DNA from: Petrosia ficiformis
Taxonomy: Eukaryota; Porifera; Demospongiae; Haplosclerida; Petrosiidae
Direction: 5' to 3'
DNA: 64,000 nucleotides
Assembly: GCA_947044365.1 (NCBI GenBank)
Contig: OX345647.1
Span: 5,219,510-5,283,509, forward strand
This document shows positions 1-14,300 of the stretch, one piece after another (within the stretch, counting starts at the first letter, position 1; each line of letters starts with the position of its first letter). The position numbers and the translations under genes were made by a program. The notes beneath the pieces are model-generated. The model was not told the origin of the DNA. It worked only from the letters and a program-made list of their open reading frames with translations, and did no database searches.

Positions 1-3000
1 TGGGGTTACATAGCTTACAAGATGCAGAGGGGCATGGTATAGAACAGTCCCTCCCAGATGTATACTCGGGACAGATGCATTCATAACCGTTTATTTTGTT
101 CAGGCATTCACCACCGAAGTAACATGGATTAGGTTCACATTCATTGATTTCAGCATCACAGTTGTTTGATGAGTTAAATCCACTTGGACACACACAACTA
201 GACGTTGGGACAAATGGAAGAGAAATGAGTGTGTGAGTTGTGGAGGTGAAAGTGTGAGAAGTGGATGACAGTGAGAGTGAGTTCCTACATATTTTAAAGT
301 TCGCACACTGGGACTGGACACAAGCATCATCATTGGAGACAATAACAGTCAAATTAGATACTTGCGATAAATACTCAACATCGTGAACCCTTCGCAGAAC
401 TTCATCCCGAGGCATGTGTGAAATTAGATCTGGCTCAAGTACAGTGAGTATTAATTGAGTTCCTAGAGAAGTGGGTCCAACGCTAACAAGTTCTAACTGA
501 TTTAAGGTACAAGGAATCAACGAAGCCACACCTATTAGAAAGCCATTTAAGAATCTTTGAGTCAAATGTTGTGGATTGATGTTCGGAAATAAGAAAGAGG
601 TGTAATGTTGGAGAGAATCATTTGATAATAGATTGACTCGTATTTCAATCTGGTCAAACCAGTTTCTTTCACCGGATATCAATGATACGTTTAGGATATG
701 AATGCCACTTAGTATGGTACTAAGCATTGAAAGTCTCATTTTGTTAAGAATAAAGAACTCTTCGGAAGAATGAGATGAAGGTACAAGAGATATTTCATAC
801 GGAGTACCTATATCTTCCGTTGTGAGTTCACCAAGGAATAATTCCAAAGGAAGAAGATATGGAAATGTACTAACATAAAATATATTTGGACGAAGATCTA
901 GGGATTGGTTTGATTCAGTAATCTCAATCGTCACGGTAACACTAGTCATCAGATCACAGTTTGCAGCACAAACATTTAGGTAATGAATGCCAGCATGTTC
1001 AGTGAGTGATATATCAGTATGTGTAGATATAAGACCGCTAGCATCATCAATTTTAAAAAGATTCGGACCATTTTCTACGGAATATACTACATCAGTTATA
1101 TTATCTTGAGTTATTGCCTGTACCGTTAGTAGTGGTTCATTAGCAGAGAGTGGTTTTGTGATGATGAACAGATAATCCTCTTCTAGGAATATTGGAAGAT
1201 TATCTGGAACATCTTCAATTGTGATATGCACAACGGTCTCTGTGTATCGAGAAGGGTTCCCATTATCTTCAGCTTTTACAGTTACTGTAAAAAATGGAGT
1301 CTTTTCATGATCAAATGGAAGCCGAGAGATAATCTCCCCATCTGGACTAACATACAAAAACTTGAGTACTTCATCAGCACCTATTAATGTGTAAGTAACA
1401 GCAGCATTTTCATTCTCGTCCAGGTCACTAGCTTGAGTCTGTTGGATCATAGTCCCAGCTGGCTTATTTTCCAATATACTGGCATAGTATGTATCTTCAT
1501 TGAACTGTGGAGTATTATCATTTATGTCTAGTATATATAAAATAACATCTGCCATCCCTGACATACCAAAGTCATCTGTTGCTAATACTGTGAAGCTAAT
1601 ATTGGACTGAGTTTCCCGATCTAGTTCTGAAATTACTCGTAACTCTCCTGAGGAGGAGAGGGAGAGGGAGGAGGGGAGATTGGTGGATGATGAGAAGGTT
1701 AGTTCATCACCATCAGGATCTTCACTTTGAAATGTGTATATTACAGTACCAGCTGTGATATTTTCTGATACGTATAACTAAATAAACAAATATATACAAA
1801 ATTAATAAAGAGTACGATAAAATAAAATTCATATAATCCTTTTTAAGTACATAGTGTACAGTTTAATATTATATACATGTATATTAATGTATTTTAGTAT
1901 GACAATAATGACCACTTTTAGTTATAGTTATAAAGGTCATTCATGTTCACCATGACCGCAGAAAAATGTTCATAACTTTCAGTTTGGAATGACTAACATA
2001 TGATAGTCCTTCCTGTTCTTTTTTGTGTACAGTCTGTATGTCAAATTTAAATCCATTGCTTCATTATTGAGTTACAATATAATCATGTATTAACCTTATG
2101 ACATTAAGCTATACACTATATTACATATAAAGTCATCACATCATAATTTTGAGGACATCACAAATGTGAACAGAATATAGTATGATTAGTTTATCATAAT
2201 TTAGTTATACATATAGTCAATTAACTAAAACAATATTAGGCTTACTAAAAGGGTTTTGGTTTTAGTGTAATTTAGTTAACTAAAAGTGGTTTTAATTATA
2301 GCTAACTAAAACAACACTAATGTATATTGTACATTCAGTTACATGCACATGTACATGAATGTGTTGATGATCAATGTTTGATGTATGAATGAAGTCCTAT
2401 TGTTTACTAACCTCGTATTCATCTCTATAAAATGAAGGAGCTTTAGTAACTCTTACACTCACAAACACTGTCTCCATTATATAGTCTCTACTAACTCCAA
2501 TAGCTATTGAGTAATTTGACGCTCTCAAAGGCGAAGAGACTGTTTTCAATTCTCCACTTGTCCTACTGACAGAGAAAAGTCCCTACATACAATAATAATG
2601 ATTTAGGAAAGGAATCAAAATTAAGCATAAAATCTATATATTATAATTTATATATATTATTATAATTTATTATATATATATATATATATAATTTATATAT
2701 ATAAATATATTACATACATATACAAACACCTACTGATTTACATACATCAGTTATAATAAAATTAGAGAATATAAATTATTATGTTGCATTCTGTGGACTT
2801 CAGTGCGTAGTAATAAATTATTATAACTATATTCCAAATTAACAATAATGAGAAATCAGACATCGTTGTGATGTGTGTACTTTATTGTGTATGAGATTTA
2901 TAATCTAATTTATTAAACATGTAATTTATACTAATATGATTAGGAATTGAATGTTTGAATACACTGATGTATAGTGGATGGATGGATGGTGTGTAGGAAT

Positions 3001-4609
3001 GTATAGATGGATGAATGCATAGATAGATCATGGATGGATGTATAGATAGATGGATGGATGGATGGATGGATAGATGGATGGTGTGTAGGAATGTATAGAT
3101 GGATGAATGCATAGATAGATCATGGATGAATGTATAGATAGATGGATGGATGGATGGATGGATGATGTATAGATAGATGGATGGATGTATAGATGGATGG
3201 ATGGATGGATGATGTATAGATAGATGGATGGATGTATAGATGGATGAATGTATAGATAGATGGATGGGTGTATAGATGGATGAATGTATAGATAGATCAT
3301 GGATGGATGGATAGATAGATGGATGGATGGATAGATGGATGAATGTATAGATGGATGAATGCATAGATAGATCATGGATGGATGTATAGATAGATGGATG
3401 GATGGATGGATGGATGGATGATGTATAGATGGATGGATGGATGTATAGATGGATGAATGTATAAATAGATCATGGATGGATGGATAGATAGATGGATGGA
3501 TGGACGGATGGATGGATGATGTATAGATAGATGGATGGATGTATAGATGGATGAATGTATAGATAGATCATGGATGGATGGATAGATAGATGGATGGATG
3601 GATAGATGGATGATTGTATAGATGGATGAATGCATAGATAGATCATGGATGGATAGATAGATGGATGGATGGATGGATGATGCATAGATGGATGGATGTA
3701 TAGATGGATGAATGTATAGATAGATCATGGATGGATCATGGATGGATAGATAGATAGATGAATGTATAGATATGGATGGATGGATGGATGAATGGATGTA
3801 CAGATGGATGGATGGATGTATGGACGGATATATAGATAGATGGGTGGATGGATGGATGAATATATACATGTAGATGGATGGATGGATGGATGAATGGATG
3901 TACAGATGGATGGATGGATGTATGGACGGATGTATAGATAGATGGGTGGATGGATAGATGAATATATACATGTAGATGGATGGATGGATGGATGGATGAA
4001 TGGATGGATGGATGGATAGACAGATTCTTAACATTTCACACTCATTAATTCACCAATCCAGGTGGAATGCAATCAATGCATACAGTTTAAAAACACATTT
4101 TCAATAATTATAATATCTATATTTATATGTTAATCACAACATCGCCCATTTTAAACCTAAATGGTCCAGAGAACATACATAATGTACAGCCTAGTATAAA
4201 GAATCATAGGGACAGGCAGGGATGACCCTTCTGTAGAGACACCCCTTTTGTAGAGATGGCCCTTCTGTAGGTATGGTTCGTCAATAGGGATGACCCTTCT
4301 GTAGGAATAACCCTTTTATAGGGACAGCCGTTCTGTAGGGATGGTCCTTCTACATCAAGGACCCTTCTATAAAGATAGCCCTTCTGTAGGGAAAGCCCTT
4401 CTGTTGGGATGACCCTTCAAGCAGTCTCGTATATTAGTAATGAAAATAATCATCAAAGAGTTTGTTAACATGAGACTAACAACTGTTACTTGTTCAACAC
4501 TCACTAGTACATGTTGTAAACCTCAAAAGGCTGTCAATAATGAATCCATAGTCATTAGTGAGTACATAACAAAACATACATACATAGACACATAAACGAT
4601 AGATATACA

Positions 4610-4641
<32 letters not shown>

Positions 4642-4642
4642 C

Positions 4643-4675
<33 letters not shown>

Positions 4676-7520
4676 CACACATACGTACATGCATACATAC
4701 ATAGACATGTACACACACTTACATACACACACATAGTCACATACACACACACATGGGTCACACAAACACATATGATCTTGAGGTTATATACTTGAGTGCA
4801 CACTTAGAATGTACATGTACAATCATTATTACATTAAATGTACATGTTTATGTACATGTACATGTAACATTATACATACATGTACATGTATATGTGTACA
4901 TGTACATGTATACACGAGATATGTGGGAAGTTTTTGGTAATTGGTAAAGGAGGATATGGGAGAAAGATTAAAGCGTTTGTACCTGATATGCTAAACTCAT
5001 AACAACTATTAAACTGACCAGCTGTGACAATGTGTTTAGTGTAATGATGCATGATGCTACTACAATTAGACTGGCATCTAAATACATATATCTACTCATC
5101 TCTATTATGGACTCGTATGAACACACTGTTTGTCAAAATTTACAGTTTAGTGCCCATTTTTGCCCTAATTTTAATTAGTTAGTTATAGTTATTGCACTAG
5201 TTAAAATTTAGTTAACTATAATTAACAATGTCTTACTGAAAGGGGTTTTAGTTATAGATAACTAAAACAACACTAACACAATATTGAGTTATAGTTTAGT
5301 TAACTATAATTAACAATGTCTTACTGAAAGGGGTTTTAGTTATAGATAACTAAAACAACACTAACACAATATTGAGTTATAGTTTAGTTAACTATAATTC
5401 CCATTGTCTTACTAAAAGGGGTTTTAGTTATAGATAACTAAAACAACACTAACACAATATTGAGTTATAGTTTAGTTAACTATAATTAACAATGTCTTAC
5501 TGAAAGGGGTTTTAGTTATATATAACTAACACAACACTAACACAATATTGAGTTATAGTTTAGTTAACTATAATTCCCATTGTCTTACTGAAAGGGGTTT
5601 TAGTTATAGATAACTAAAACAACACTAACACACACACACACACACAACATACATGTACACAGTCTCCATTTAGTATCTCAAACACCAGTCCACTTTCGTT
5701 TCCCATTTCTATTGAAGTCAATATTGTCCCTATCATCACAGTCTCCTGAATGTCTACATCATACTGCAGCAATGGTAGGTCTATTGGTTCACTGGATACC
5801 ACATTGACTGTTACAGTGGCTACACTGGTGAGTTGAGATGAGTCTTGATTAGTTATATATATTGAAGCAGTCATGGAGGAGTTTATTGCTCCATTACGAT
5901 AGAGACCTCCAGTCAAAGGATTCACCAGGATGATACTCTAAAATAATGAATATATTATAATTACAATTCTCTATTCCTCTATTCTTCTATTTATATCAAC
6001 CATGTATTACATTCATTGTTGAAACGTCCTGTTAGTCCATATCCATCCATACATCCACCCACCCATCCATCCATCCATCCATCCATCAATCCATCCATCC
6101 ATACATCCACCCACCCATCCATCAATCCATCCATCCATCCATCCATCCATCCATCCATCCATCCATCCATCCATCCATCCATCCATCCAACCAACCAACC
6201 AACCATCCATCCATCCATCCATCCATCCATCCATCCATCCATCCATCCATCCATCCATCCATCCACCCAACCATCCATCCATCCATCCATCCATCCATCC
6301 ATTCATCCAACCAACCAACCAACCAACCAACCAACCATCCATCCATCCATCCATTCAAACTGAAAGCTAACAAACTTACTAAAACATGAAAACACTATTA
6401 TATAACATCTTCTAAATGGGATATTAATAAAAATACAACATTCCCTTATAAGCATATCAGGAACAACTAAACTCCAAAGTACACAATTAAAACTATATAT
6501 TATTATAATGTATATAATTATATATTATAATAATATATAATTACCACTATAATATAAATGTAGTCATTACTATCTACGAATGATTGATAGCCAAAGTGAA
6601 GCCTAATAATAATCCTATCAATCCTTTAACTTACGCTATTAGTAGAGAAGAGTAGTCTTGAGTCATGTGTACCACAGGGGATGTCCCCATCTTTTATAAA
6701 AACATAACCAAATATTTCACTGATAGGAAGATCGTCACTGATATTAAAATGGTACTCAGAGTTTGTAAATAATGCCTGCTCGCCTACATTCAATACATTG
6801 ATGATTACAGTGGTATAATCACACAGAGATGGCTGACCACTGCTACCAGCCCGAACTGTTAATCTGTGAATTGTTCTCAACTCATAGTTCAATGCAGAAG
6901 CCAGACTGATTTCTCCCGATGTCATATTAATCGCAAAATTTACTTCTCCCTGACCTCCAATGATAGAATAGAATAATGGGAATGAGTCTGCAGTACATGC
7001 TTGCAATGTAAGAAATGGAACATCCACAGACTGGTTCTCATGTATTGATATTGTGTATTCCAATTCGTGAAATACCGGTTTATTGTCAGGAAAATCCTCA
7101 ATATTAACCAAAACAGTTGTATAAGATACATCATAATAATATATACCATTCCTAGCTATAATACTCAGCTGGAACGACGAACATTGGCTCTCTCTATCTA
7201 ACGGACGAGCAACCACCAGAGATCCCGATGGTGTAATTGAGAAAAATCCTTCTTCATCGCCAAATATACTGTAGTGTATATAGTTCAAATCGTTTGTGTT
7301 AGTCTCCAACTGTAGCACTATGGTATTAGTCTATTGGTGAAAAGATCATAGTGATAAATGTTTTTAAAAATGTTGTTTTTTTTTTCAAGCAAACAATGGT
7401 GCTCAGTTATGTAAATAGCATTTTGGTATAACAAAACTTTCATTTTTAAATTTTAGTTAAACTAAACGGTATTTAGTTATTATACTAAGTGTATACGAGC
7501 TGATCAATTGATGCTGGTTG

Positions 7521-7569
<49 letters not shown>

Positions 7570-7663
7570 GATAAGATAGACATTAGATAGATAGATAAAT
7601 AGATAGGGTATACGAGCTGATCAATCGATGCGCTGGTTAGATAGATAGATAGATATTCATTAA

Positions 7664-7699
<36 letters not shown>

Positions 7700-7753
7700 T
7701 GTATACGAGCTGATCAGTCAATGCGCTGATTGGATAGATAGATAGATATTCAT

Positions 7754-7788
<35 letters not shown>

Positions 7789-7856
7789 GATAAGATAGAC
7801 ATTAGATAGATAGATAAATAGATAGGGTATACGAGCTGATCAATCGATGCGCTGGT

Positions 7857-7891
<35 letters not shown>

Positions 7892-8379
7892 TGTATACGA
7901 GCTGATCAGTCAATGCGCTGATTGGATAGATAGATAGATATTCATTAGATAGATAGATAGATAGATAGATAGATATATGGATAGATTACTGTTTTGAGTT
8001 GTTGATGTAATTGTTATTTTCTTCACAATAATGTAGGAATTTCAAAACAAAAAGAGTACAGAAACAAGATTGGGATACAGTATATATATATACCTTAGCA
8101 ACAAAATCAAAGTAACCACTTCATATAACAACGTGGTAAAAGAAATCCTGCAAGGTTCTAACCTAAAATCATAATTAAAATACTCACCGGTGTATTTTCT
8201 GCAATGTTAACCTCATGCAGTGCGGATGAGAATGTCAGAGGATTGTCAGCAGCAACATTTGTTGATAATATACCAAGTATAAACACTAAGATCTGAAATG
8301 TAAAAGATGTAACAACATATCATGAATATTATTGCATGTGTTATTAAATAAGCTATTGAAATACCAGCCATATCAACAT
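1..8379 (-). CDS. Fat-like cadherin, N-terminal part (cadherin repeats then EGF domains), runs off the left edge
   Basis: Cell-surface adhesion protein of the Fat/protocadherin type. Exons in transcript order: 8379-8365, 8292-8188, 7330-6635, 5937-5653, 2582-2412, 1777-1 (open at the edge); all joins keep phase and use GT/AG. The first two exons give MLIWL plus ILVFILGIL, a clear signal peptide ending near residue 20, which fixes the start. About seven cadherin-type repeats follow (residues about 21-700), with linkers such as ILDINDN, IEDVPDN and IEDFPDN; several repeats have degenerate calcium motifs. After a repeat-free stretch come Cys-rich EGF-like units near residues 905-965 and 967-1005 ([16 protein letters not shown] is visible). 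About 1016 residues are in the window. In known Fat cadherins EGF and LamG domains, a membrane segment and a cytoplasmic tail follow; these would lie left of position 1. The exact donor at 5653 is uncertain by six bases. Family is secure; orthology to a specific Fat gene is not. Confidence 0.85.
1778..2411. other. Cadherin intron with TTAGTTAACTAAAA-type repeat
   Basis: Intron between the 171-nt exon and the long last exon. From about 1890 to 2320 it carries AT-rich sequence with repeated TTTAGTTATAG and TTAGTTAACTAAAA motifs, also seen at 5150-5640, 10385-10650 and 26585-26935. No coding potential seen. Confidence 0.5.
2964..4021. repeat. (GGAT)n-rich compound microsatellite in cadherin intron
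   Basis: About 1.05 kb of GGATGGAT interspersed with GTATAGAT and CATGGATG blocks, with partial higher-order repetition of units ending in agatagatcatggatgg. The open frames here (Ser-Ile-His-Pro repeats) are by-products of the repeat. Confidence 0.95.
4195..4425. repeat. Degenerate 19-20 bp minisatellite
   Basis: Around eleven diverged units of the form gggatgacccttctgtag, with changes such as agagacaccccttttgtag. Lies in the same large cadherin intron. Not coding. Confidence 0.8.
4600..4920. repeat. (ACAT)n and palindromic TACATGTA repeats
   Basis: (ACAT)n from about 4610 to 4735, then repeated ACATGTACATGTA stretches to about 4912. Self-complementary TACATGTA blocks recur elsewhere in the window. 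Confidence 0.9.
5213..5652. repeat. Five 88-bp tandem units with TTAGTTAACTA core
   Basis: The phrase taactataatt starts at 5213, 5301, 5389, 5477 and 5565, an exact 88-bp period. Two unit types occur, ttaacaatg (units 1, 2, 4) and ttcccattg (units 3, 5). The array ends in a short CA run that abuts the cadherin exon ending at 5653. It resembles the dispersed TTAGTTAACTAAAA repeat seen elsewhere. Confidence 0.9.
6040..6356. repeat. (ATCC)n / (AACC)n microsatellite
   Basis: About 315 bp of CATCCATC with interspersed CAACCAAC tracts in a cadherin intron. Open frames on both strands (Asp-Gly-Trp-Met and Ile-His-Pro-Ser repeats) are artefacts. Confidence 0.95.
7491..7976. repeat. Compound GATA array with interspersed 30-bp unit
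   Basis: Five copies of a phrase gtatacgagctgatca..atgcgctg separated by (GATA)n runs of variable length, so simple and complex repeat have been amplified together. Lies in the cadherin intron upstream of exon 3. Confidence 0.9.
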
Positions 8380-8487
8380 CTTTGTGTAGAAATAAATGCA
8401 AATTGAGAAATGATTATTTAGACTACGAAACAGCTGCAAATTTGCAACAAGAACGATAATAAATTATAATAATTATTATAATTTATA

Positions 8488-8558
<71 letters not shown>

Positions 8559-8922
8559 TACATATATATATATATATAATATATACAAATAATCACTCAT
8601 CTTGTTTGGTTTCTAAAATGCTTCAAATATCTACATTATGGGTTTTGCAAACTGGTAAAACGGATATTTTTGAACTCACTAAAATAAGCGATCGGTTGAA
8701 CCAGATGTTTTCAAATAGTATTCTTTTCATGATTGCAGCTGTAAAAACAGTAGGATCATTCTCAATCTCACAAAAACTCTTTACTCACTGCACTAGTGCA
8801 GCACTACAGTGAACACGAGTGAGTTTTGTAGTATTCATTACAAGTAATTATATTCATTGTTTGCCATATACGGAAATTTACTGCCTTGTATACTAGACCT
8901 GTGTCTTCCTCTTCTAGATAAC
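8380..8922. promoter_or_regulatory. Divergent intergenic region between cadherin and EPS15
   Basis: 543 bp separate the two inferred start codons (8379 minus, 8923 plus). It contains an AT dinucleotide run at about 8488-8585. The spacing suggests a shared bidirectional promoter. No specific factor site is claimed, and transcription starts are unknown. Confidence 0.4.
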
Positions 8923-10755
8923 ATGGCTGCCATTCCTCCTTCAGTGAGTAAACCATTTGAAGTTATATATATATATTTGAATATATTCAACAATTTTAAT
9001 CTTCAGCTTCCTCCAAGCTACTTCCCCATGTTTGAAAGCTACTGGCAACAACTGGAGGGCAGTAACAATGGTGAAGTCAATGCCATAACTGCAGCAGCAT
9101 TTTTAAAGAAGTCCCAACTTAAAGAGTCAACATTGCATAAGGTAAATAAACTTGGTATTGTCATATCTGACCACCTTATCACTATACCCATTAGATATGG
9201 GATCTCTCAGATCCTAGCGGTAAGGGTTATCTTGATAAACAGGTTAGTTAAACAGGTATTTAATCCTAGCGATAGTGAATCAATTTTGTCTCATTCTTCT
9301 CAATAGGGGTTCTTCACAGCCTTACGTTTAGTTGCTGCTTGTCAATGTGGACATGACCCAGCTATGCATAATATACAATCGGGTGATCCCCCACCAAAAT
9401 TTGTTGGCCTGGAACACAGCATATGGAGTATTGATGTCAGTTATATTTTATATTAATAAATGAGACCTGATTTTCCAAAAGGGACACTTCCCCACATAAT
9501 AATTTAAACTGAACATTCACCTTTACTCGTTCAACATTCTGCCCATTTTTGAAAGCAAGTCAATGAAATTTGGTATCTAAGAAGCTTAGCACTTCCTGGA
9601 CACTAAATTTCATTTTTATTTCCTTTACAAAATGGAGGATTGGCAAGTGATTCATTGGAGGTACATACAGTGATATAGAGTTGAATAACATCACTAGTTG
9701 ATTTGTCGTTGCATTAGCCTGTCCCCATGACAATACTGTGTATAGTTTGGTTTAATATCTGCAGAGTGATTCATTGGAGGTACATACTGTGATATAGAGT
9801 TGAATAACATCACTAGTTGATTTGTCGTTGCATTAGCCTGTCCCCATGACAATACTGTGTATAGCTTGGTTTAATATCTGCAGCTGTGTTGAACTGAAGC
9901 CATGCCCTACAAAATGTCCGCAGCATAGAAACAGTAAAAAGCTATCAATGTACAGAGGTGTGAACGTGATTATATTCAATATCTCTATGTCATTAATGCA
10001 TCTGCCAAGATGTATAGCATCCTCCAAATTTGGCTGGATAGTAGTTACCTCATGCACAAGAACATTATATGTACATGTTATATTTAATTTCATTTCACAG
10101 GGCAATGAACGAACAATTTATAATTCTAATTTTGAAGTAAGCATATTCATACTGCGTGTATATGTGTGTTAATAATAACTATACCTCTCTCTGTCACTAT
10201 ACGTGAAGTAATTAGTAACTTGATTAGTAAAAATGATACTTTATGTATATATGATTATACATGTGTGAATTTGTCTTGTAGCGTCTTCAACCCGTAAATG
10301 GTTTGTTGTCTGGAGAGAAAGTCAAACCTTTTCTAATGACATCTCAGTTACCCATTGATACACTGGGAAAGGTACACACTTTAGTGTTGTTTTAGTGTGA
10401 CTATAGCGACCACTTTTAGTTATAGTTATAGTATGCCTGGTTTCTCAAACTATAATTAACTAGAACAATATTAGGCTTACTAAAAGGGTTTTAGTTTTAG
10501 TTAACTAACTAGGAAGTGCCCATTATTGGCCAATTTTCATTTTCATTAGTTATGGTTATTACAGTAGACTTGTACGGTTTATTTAACTAAAAGTCACAAT
10601 GCTTTACTAAACGTTATAGTTATAGTTAACTAAGACAACACTAGTACACATACATTAATGGCTATGCTTATATACATGTACATGTACATACTACATACAC
10701 ACATACAATGTATACACCTATGCACATATACACATGTACACATACAGTGTACATG

Positions 10756-10797
<42 letters not shown>

Positions 10798-11036
10798 TAT
10801 ACACACATACAGTGTACATACATGTACATATATACACATACATACACATTTACATGTACATGTACACATACAGTGTACACACATACACATACACATACAC
10901 ACACATACGCATATACACACATACAGTGTACATACACACCATGCTTGTATACATACATGTACATAGTTAATTAGTTATACACGTACACATACAGTATACA
11001 CATAATTATCACATACAGTGTACATACACACACATA

Positions 11037-11087
<51 letters not shown>

Positions 11088-11314
11088 CACACACAGTACA
11101 TGTTTAGTACACGCACACTTGTACACATACAATTATACATTCACACTTAAAAGCATAGACAAAGCCGTATGTGTTATTAAGCCATTAGTATTAATGTAGT
11201 TATGTGTGTGTAAAGCATTGTAAATACACAAATAATTGTTTTGTGACAGATATGGAATCTATCTGATATGGATCGTGATGGAAGTTTAGATGCTGATGAG
11301 TTTGCTGTGGTTAG

Positions 11315-11365
<51 letters not shown>

Positions 11366-14300
11366 GTCTATCTATCTATCTATCTATCTGTCTATCTGTC
11401 TATCTGTCTATCTGTCCATCTATCCATCTATCTATCTATCTATCTCTATCTATCTGTCTATCTGTCTGTCTATCTGTCTATCTGTCCATCTATCCATCTA
11501 TCTATCTATCTATCTCTATCTATCTGTCTATCTGTCTGTCTATCTGTCTATCTGTCCATATACCCATCTGTCTATCTATCTATTTATACATGTTGTAATA
11601 ATTTATGCAGGCAATGAAACTAGCTTCTCTAGCTCAAAAAGGAGAGATACTTCCCTTAACACTTCCCACGTCTTTAATTCCACCAACTAAAGCAGCTAAA
11701 TTAGGTTTAGCTCCTCCCACTGCTGTCACCTCTTCCATTACTCCTCGTGTTCCTTCTCCTGTGATGCCAGGAAAAAGTGTAAGTTTGTTTGTTCATTATT
11801 CATCTGCACACCCACTGACTCACTCATTAACTATTTCAACCATTCATGTGTTTCTTGGCATATTACAGTCCCTATTGCTCAGTGTGAAGAGCTTGATCTG
11901 TCTACATGCCAGGTTTATTTTGCCTCCTGGCAGAATTATGAACATGTAAAGTCAAAACATTTAGTCCAAATGATATCAGGTGTATGATAAAATGAGTCAC
12001 ATATCTAGATACTAGTAAATTTGTTCAAAACATTTACTGTTCAGCAAGGTCATCCATCCATCAACTACATGCTATCGTAGTCCTGCAACCCAGACTCCTC
12101 CCCTTTTGAGATTGCTTAGTAATTGGCTCCAATGATTGCATGCCCAATATTCATCAAAGGCCCACAGTATGTGCTAGAATGTTGTGGTTGTATTTCTCTG
12201 GCCCCAAGATCCTTCCACCCAGAGTTTTTGATAACTTTTGAAACATGGGCCAAATTGGCTCAACAATGGTTAGTGTGTGCACTTTTGGGAATACATCTTG
12301 AGTCAATTAACAAAGAGATAATGCTTTTTGTGACAATATAATCATAATTAACTGCCCCAAAGAAAGAACTGTGTACTGCCAAATACATGCAAGAAGCTCT
12401 TTGGGCCAATGGTGCGCCATATGAACTTATCAAAAACACTGCTTCCACCCAGAGTTGCTATTCCTGGACACGAACTTTAGTTATCTTACTGTCCAAAATA
12501 GCAAGGTTTCAAAATAATTGTTCACTCAACATTATTATTTCCCTGTGGCATATAATTATATACAATGTAATCATTATTCTGTTTGTCTGTATATGACTGT
12601 ATGTCTCTGTTTTTTCCTCTGCTCTCCTTCCATCAGTCATCAGATTGGGTTGTGACTCCTGATATTAAAGCTAAATATGACACATATTTTGATGGTATTG
12701 ATAAAGATCACCGAGGCATAGTCACTGGAGACCAAGCCAGGGGATTATTTATGGCTTCAAGTCTGCATAGCAATGTCCTTGCACACATTTGGTAAGTACA
12801 TGTATTTTATTAGTGTGTGTGTAATTAGGAAGGAGGAGTTAGTAACTATACTGATTCTGATTAAGCTTGAAATTTGATTTGAGATTGGAATGAGGATAGA
12901 AATATTTGGAATGGGAATGAGGGTAATGAGAAGGATTACAGTGACTTGCAATGTCCTCATTATGGAGGTGTCCTAAATACTATTCTGTGACTATGATTAG
13001 ACTGAAACCAGTACTGAGAATGGACTGAGACTAGTACTAGTACTAACACTGGACTGAGACTAGTACTAGTACTAACACTGGACTGAGCCTAGTGCAAAGA
13101 CTGGACTGAGAGTATTAGTAGTACTAATACTGGACTGAGACTAGTACTGAGACTGGACCGAGACTAGTACTAGTACTAACACTAGACTGAGACTAGTACT
13201 AGGACTGATGCTGGTCTGAGACTAGTACTAAAATTGGACTGAGACTAATACTAAGATTGGATTGGAAGTCTTGGGATTAGGATAGCTATTATGAATTATA
13301 TTTCAAGTGCAGATTGTAAACATGTCATATAAATGATAATAAAATACTCACTCTCAATAGTTTTATTTGGCTTCCAATTTTAGTATAATTATAGTCTATG
13401 TGTCAATAAATTATATATTCATAGTAATTTAATTAATTATTCGTATTTTGTTATGTTTCTGTTTCCATGTGAAAACAAGTAATTATTTTAATCTTTGGCC
13501 AAGCTGCCAAAATAAGGCGCTGTAGTAATAAAATAAGAACCTGTTATGTTGATGTACATGTATGCGTACATATGTGTACGGGTACATATGATGTGTACGT
13601 ATGTGTACATGTACATATGATGTGTACATGTACATATGATGTGTACATATGTGTACATGTACATATGATGTGTACATATGTGTACATGTACATATGATGT
13701 GTACATATGTGTACATGTAGTACATGTACACTGATGTACACGTACATCAGCACAACATGTACATGTACATGTATACGTGTATATCAATGCAACATGTACA
13801 CATATGTACACTTACATAAACACAACATCAACACAACATGTACATGTACATGTATACAGCAACACGTACACATATGTACATGTACATCAACACAACATGT
13901 ACATGTACATGTATACAGCAACACGTACACATATGTACATCTACATCAACACAACATGCACATGTACATGTATACAGCAACACGTACACATATGTACATG
14001 TACATCAACACAACATGTACATTTACATGTAAATGTAAATGTTGTGTTGATGTACATGTACATATGTGTATGTGTTACACCGATATACATGTGTACATGT
14101 ATACATGTACATATATGTGTTGCACGGATATACATATACATGTACATATACATGTTCGTGTACATGTACATGTACATGTATATACTCTATAAGGTACATG
14201 TACATGTATAAATGTAGAATACTTAATAAACTAAACAACATGTCCTATTAAATAAATCATAGCTATATTATTCATTAAATTAACATTGCTAAAACCATTC

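Noticed and set aside
2882..4034. Long minus-strand ORFs of Ser-Ile-His-Pro repeats
   Set aside because: Produced by GGAT-type microsatellites with no stops in several frames; they lie inside a cadherin intron.
5991..6373. ORFs of repeated Met-Asp-Gly-Trp (minus) and Ile-His-Pro-Ser (plus)
   Set aside because: Both strands of the same ATCC repeat; not genes.
8857..9306. 149-residue ORF covering EPS15 exons 1-3
   Set aside because: It reads through introns. The EH domain frame requires splicing at 8943/9007, 9141/9195 and 9242/9307.
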